A stretch of 6,866 nt of DNA. Origin: Anaerolineae bacterium (GTDB lineage Bacteria; Chloroflexota; Anaerolineae; B4-G1). The stretch lies in assembly GCA_016783285.1 (NCBI GenBank), contig JADHWW010000201.1:1-6866 (forward strand). Reading direction: 5' to 3'. Position numbers and translations under genes: made by a program. Position 1 is the stretch's first letter. Every line of letters starts with the position of its first letter. The notes under the pieces were generated by a model. It was not told the origin of the DNA, searched no databases, and worked only from the letters and a program-made list of their open reading frames with translations. Of this stretch, positions 4,556 through 6,866 are shown one piece after another.

Positions 4556-5086
4556 ATGCCTACATTGAAAAATGCGCACAGGGCGCAGCAACGCCTCGAT
4601 CTGCTCGACGTCATCGTCGTGACTCAGGATTTTCCTGATCACGGAGTGTACGCAGGAGAAGAAGGCACGATTGTCGAAGTGTATACCGAGCCTGTGGAGG
4701 CCTACGAGGTGGAGTTTGTCCAGGCAGATGGTCGGACCAGGGCGCTGTTCGCGCTGCACCGCGACCAGTTCGAGGTTGTCTGGCAGGCCGAGGAATTGCA
4801 CCGCGCCGAGCATCCGTCGCGACTGTATCACATCTTTATCGAACCGACCAATGGGGCTTACCGTGCCTATGCGCCGGCTGTGTCCAAAGTCGTGGTTCAC
4901 GGCGACACCGTCGAGATAGCGAGAGAGAGATTGACCGCCGCTTTGCATAATTATCTGGCCAGGCGGCTAGCCGCCGGTGCGCCTCCGCCGGTCGAGCGTG
5001 CCTGCATTGAGACGGTGGTCATCCACGATTGGTTTACAGCGCCACGTACTCCCCCACCAGATGCACGCGCATCCGGCGCGGCCTGA
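4556..5086 (+). CDS. DUF4926-like and HicB-like two-domain protein
   Basis: A 176-residue soluble protein with two recognisable parts. Residues 14-76 (LDLLDVIVVTQDFP..., GEEGTIVEV, YEVEFVQADGRT, ALHRDQFEVVW) match the DUF4926 pattern, a small beta-rich domain often encoded near toxin-antitoxin genes. Residues 90-138 (LYHIFIEP..GAYRAYAPAV, then HGDTVEIARERLTAALHNYL) resemble the partial RNase-H-like fold of HicB antitoxins. The last 40 residues are Pro/Ala-rich and end inside the convergent methyltransferase gene, so the tail may be an extension past an older stop. The ATG at 4556 is chosen over an upstream TTG at 4553 because GGAG sits 10 nt before it. No HicA toxin gene lies beside it. The domain calls come from pattern recognition; the function is unknown. 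Confidence 0.8.
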   Translation: MPTLKNAHRAQQRLDLLDVIVVTQDFPDHGVYAGEEGTIVEVYTEPVEAYEVEFVQADGRTRALFALHRDQFEVVWQAEELHRAEHPSRLYHIFIEPTNGAYRAYAPAVSKVVVHGDTVEIARERLTAALHNYLARRLAAGAPPPVERACIETVVIHDWFTAPRTPPPDARASGAA

Positions 5087-5741
5087 CCCGCTCCAGATAG
5101 CAGCCCAGCCAGAACAGAGCCTCGTTGAAAGCCAGATAGGTCGGGTCGCCGATGAAGCGCAGCGAAACCTGGTCCAGCCCGGCGGCCCGCGCCAGTCGCT
5201 CGATCTGTGCCGGCGTGTTGGCGCGGTAGAACGCCGGGAAGGTGTCCGCCTCGGCCCGGTCGTAGAACTGGCTCACCAGCCGCCCCCGTGTCCACCCCAG
5301 AGCGCGATTGAGCACCAGTAGTGGATGGCGAGCGTTGGGCGTGAGGAAAACGAAACGTCCACCGGGGACAAGTATCCGCGCCACTTCCGCAAAGGCCCAT
5401 TCCGGCTCTGGCAGATGCTCCAGCACCCACGAGCAGCACACCAGGTCGAAACTGCCATCGGCGTAGGGCAGGGCTTTTGCCAGCCCGCTAGATCGCGCCA
5501 GTGCCGATGTGCGGTGCTCGCGCAATGACCCCAGGTCGGGGTCGAGCCCGGCGACGAAGCCAGCCTGCGGATGCAATCGTTCCATCACCCCGCCCCGCCC
5601 GCAGCCCAGGTCGAGCACGCGCGTGGCAGGGGTCAGGTGTGCGGCCACCGCGTCCTGGTAGACGTGACTGCTGGGCCGCCAGCCGGGACACACGCGAGCG
5701 TAGCGCCTACGATAAGCCTCTTGTTGGTCGAGCGAAAGCAT
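5034..5741 (-). CDS. Class I SAM-dependent methyltransferase (Methyltransf_11-like)
   Basis: A 235-residue cytoplasmic methyltransferase with an S-adenosylmethionine-binding Rossmann fold. Motif I is VLDLGCGRGG at 42-51; the acidic residue after strand 2 is in GLDPD (65-69, D67); motif II/III is ALPYADGSFDLVCCSWVLEHL (90-110); and the post-motif strand is LVPGGRFVFLTPN (124-136). This is the UbiE/Methyltransf_11 type, whose substrates range from small molecules and quinones to sugars and natural products, so none can be assigned. The C-terminal part (about 165-235) is less typical and probably forms the substrate cap. The start ATG (5741-5739) has GGAGG 4 nt upstream. The 3' end overlaps the convergent gene by 53 bp. 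It has its own divergent promoter and is probably a single-gene transcript. Confidence 0.88.
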   Translation of the reverse strand: MLSLDQQEAYRRRYARVCPGWRPSSHVYQDAVAAHLTPATRVLDLGCGRGGVMERLHPQAGFVAGLDPDLGSLREHRTSALARSSGLAKALPYADGSFDLVCCSWVLEHLPEPEWAFAEVARILVPGGRFVFLTPNARHPLLVLNRALGWTRGRLVSQFYDRAEADTFPAFYRANTPAQIERLARAAGLDQVSLRFIGDPTYLAFNEALFWLGCYLERVRPRRMRVHLVGEYVAL

Positions 5742-5756
5742 CTGTCCTCCGGCCTG

Positions 5757-5785
5757 ATTATAGCCGCTCCTCGCTCTGCAAGCAA
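5757..5785 (-). promoter_or_regulatory. Promoter of the methyltransferase gene
   Basis: On the minus strand, TTGCTT (5785-5780, weak, 3 of 6) and a perfect TATAAT (5762-5757) are 17 bp apart. The expected transcription start near 5750 is only about 9 nt before the ATG, so the leader would consist almost entirely of the GGAGG ribosome binding site. Confidence 0.5.
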
Positions 5786-5793
5786 GCCCGGAC

Positions 5794-5821
5794 TTGACGG
5801 CAGAAAAAAACAGGGTATCAT
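5794..5821 (+). promoter_or_regulatory. Strong-looking promoter of the FtsB-like gene
   Basis: TTGACG at 5794-5799 (5 of 6) and TATCAT at 5816-5821 (5 of 6) are 16 bp apart. Transcription would start near 5828. That places the in-frame ATG at 5826 outside the transcript and supports the GTG at 5859 as the true start. Only 8 bp separate this -35 box from that of the divergent methyltransferase promoter. Confidence 0.6.
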
Positions 5822-5858
5822 AGGAATGGTTGTCACTGCATCAAGGAGATGGCATAAG

Positions 5859-6866
<1,008 letters not shown>

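Noticed and set aside
4547..4948. 133-residue minus-strand ORF
   Set aside because: Antisense shadow of the DUF4926/HicB-like gene, with no recognisable motif.

Overview
The window is GC-rich, densely packed bacterial DNA. Several genes are preceded by sigma70-type promoters with near-consensus TATAAT boxes 16-17 bp from their -35 boxes. The gene families (a GWI-type surface repeat, a small protein paired with a GK-type nucleotidyltransferase, DUF4926-like plus HicB-like, MazEF, a FtsB/DivIC-like protein next to type I GAPDH) best fit a Chloroflexota (Anaerolineae-like) chromosome. That placement is an inference from protein flavour only; the window holds no rRNA or marker gene.

Layout. (1) 1-165, minus: the edge of a surface-type repeat protein, apparently truncated at its N-terminal side. 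(2) 221-2633, plus: a tight operon of a zinc-dependent polyol/alcohol dehydrogenase, a 70-residue unknown protein, a small nucleotidyltransferase-fold protein and a class II aldolase. A 205-bp MITE-like element (2655-2859) with 16-bp terminal inverted repeats and 14-bp flanking direct repeats now separates the aldolase from a TalC-type transaldolase (2896-3552). Without the element the two genes would be about 43 bp apart, so the operon probably once had five genes. (3) 3560-4187, minus: a complete mazEF toxin-antitoxin pair with its own promoter and a probable tandem operator, convergent with the transaldolase gene. (4) 4191-4555: a gene-poor stretch with two 9-bp-stem hairpins and the C-terminal relic of a lost minus-strand gene. 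(5) 4556-5086, plus: a DUF4926-like/HicB-like fusion protein whose 3' end overlaps by 53 bp the convergent methyltransferase gene (5034-5741, minus). (6) A compact divergent promoter region, then a FtsB/DivIC-like division protein (5859-6257) and the first 177 codons of GAPDH (6336 to the window end).

How the genes fit together. The dehydrogenase, aldolase and transaldolase form a plausible sugar or polyol catabolic set feeding triose phosphates toward glycolysis, with a GAPDH gene nearby. The exact substrate cannot be read from the sequence. The rest looks like accessory material: a nucleotidyltransferase pair inside the operon, mazEF, an orphan HicB-like protein, a MITE and gene relics. I found no clearly new multi-gene system. 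The best leads are the small-protein/nucleotidyltransferase pair embedded in the sugar operon, the 14-bp tandem duplication that creates its start codon, the MITE that splits the operon, and the HicB-like fusion without a HicA partner.
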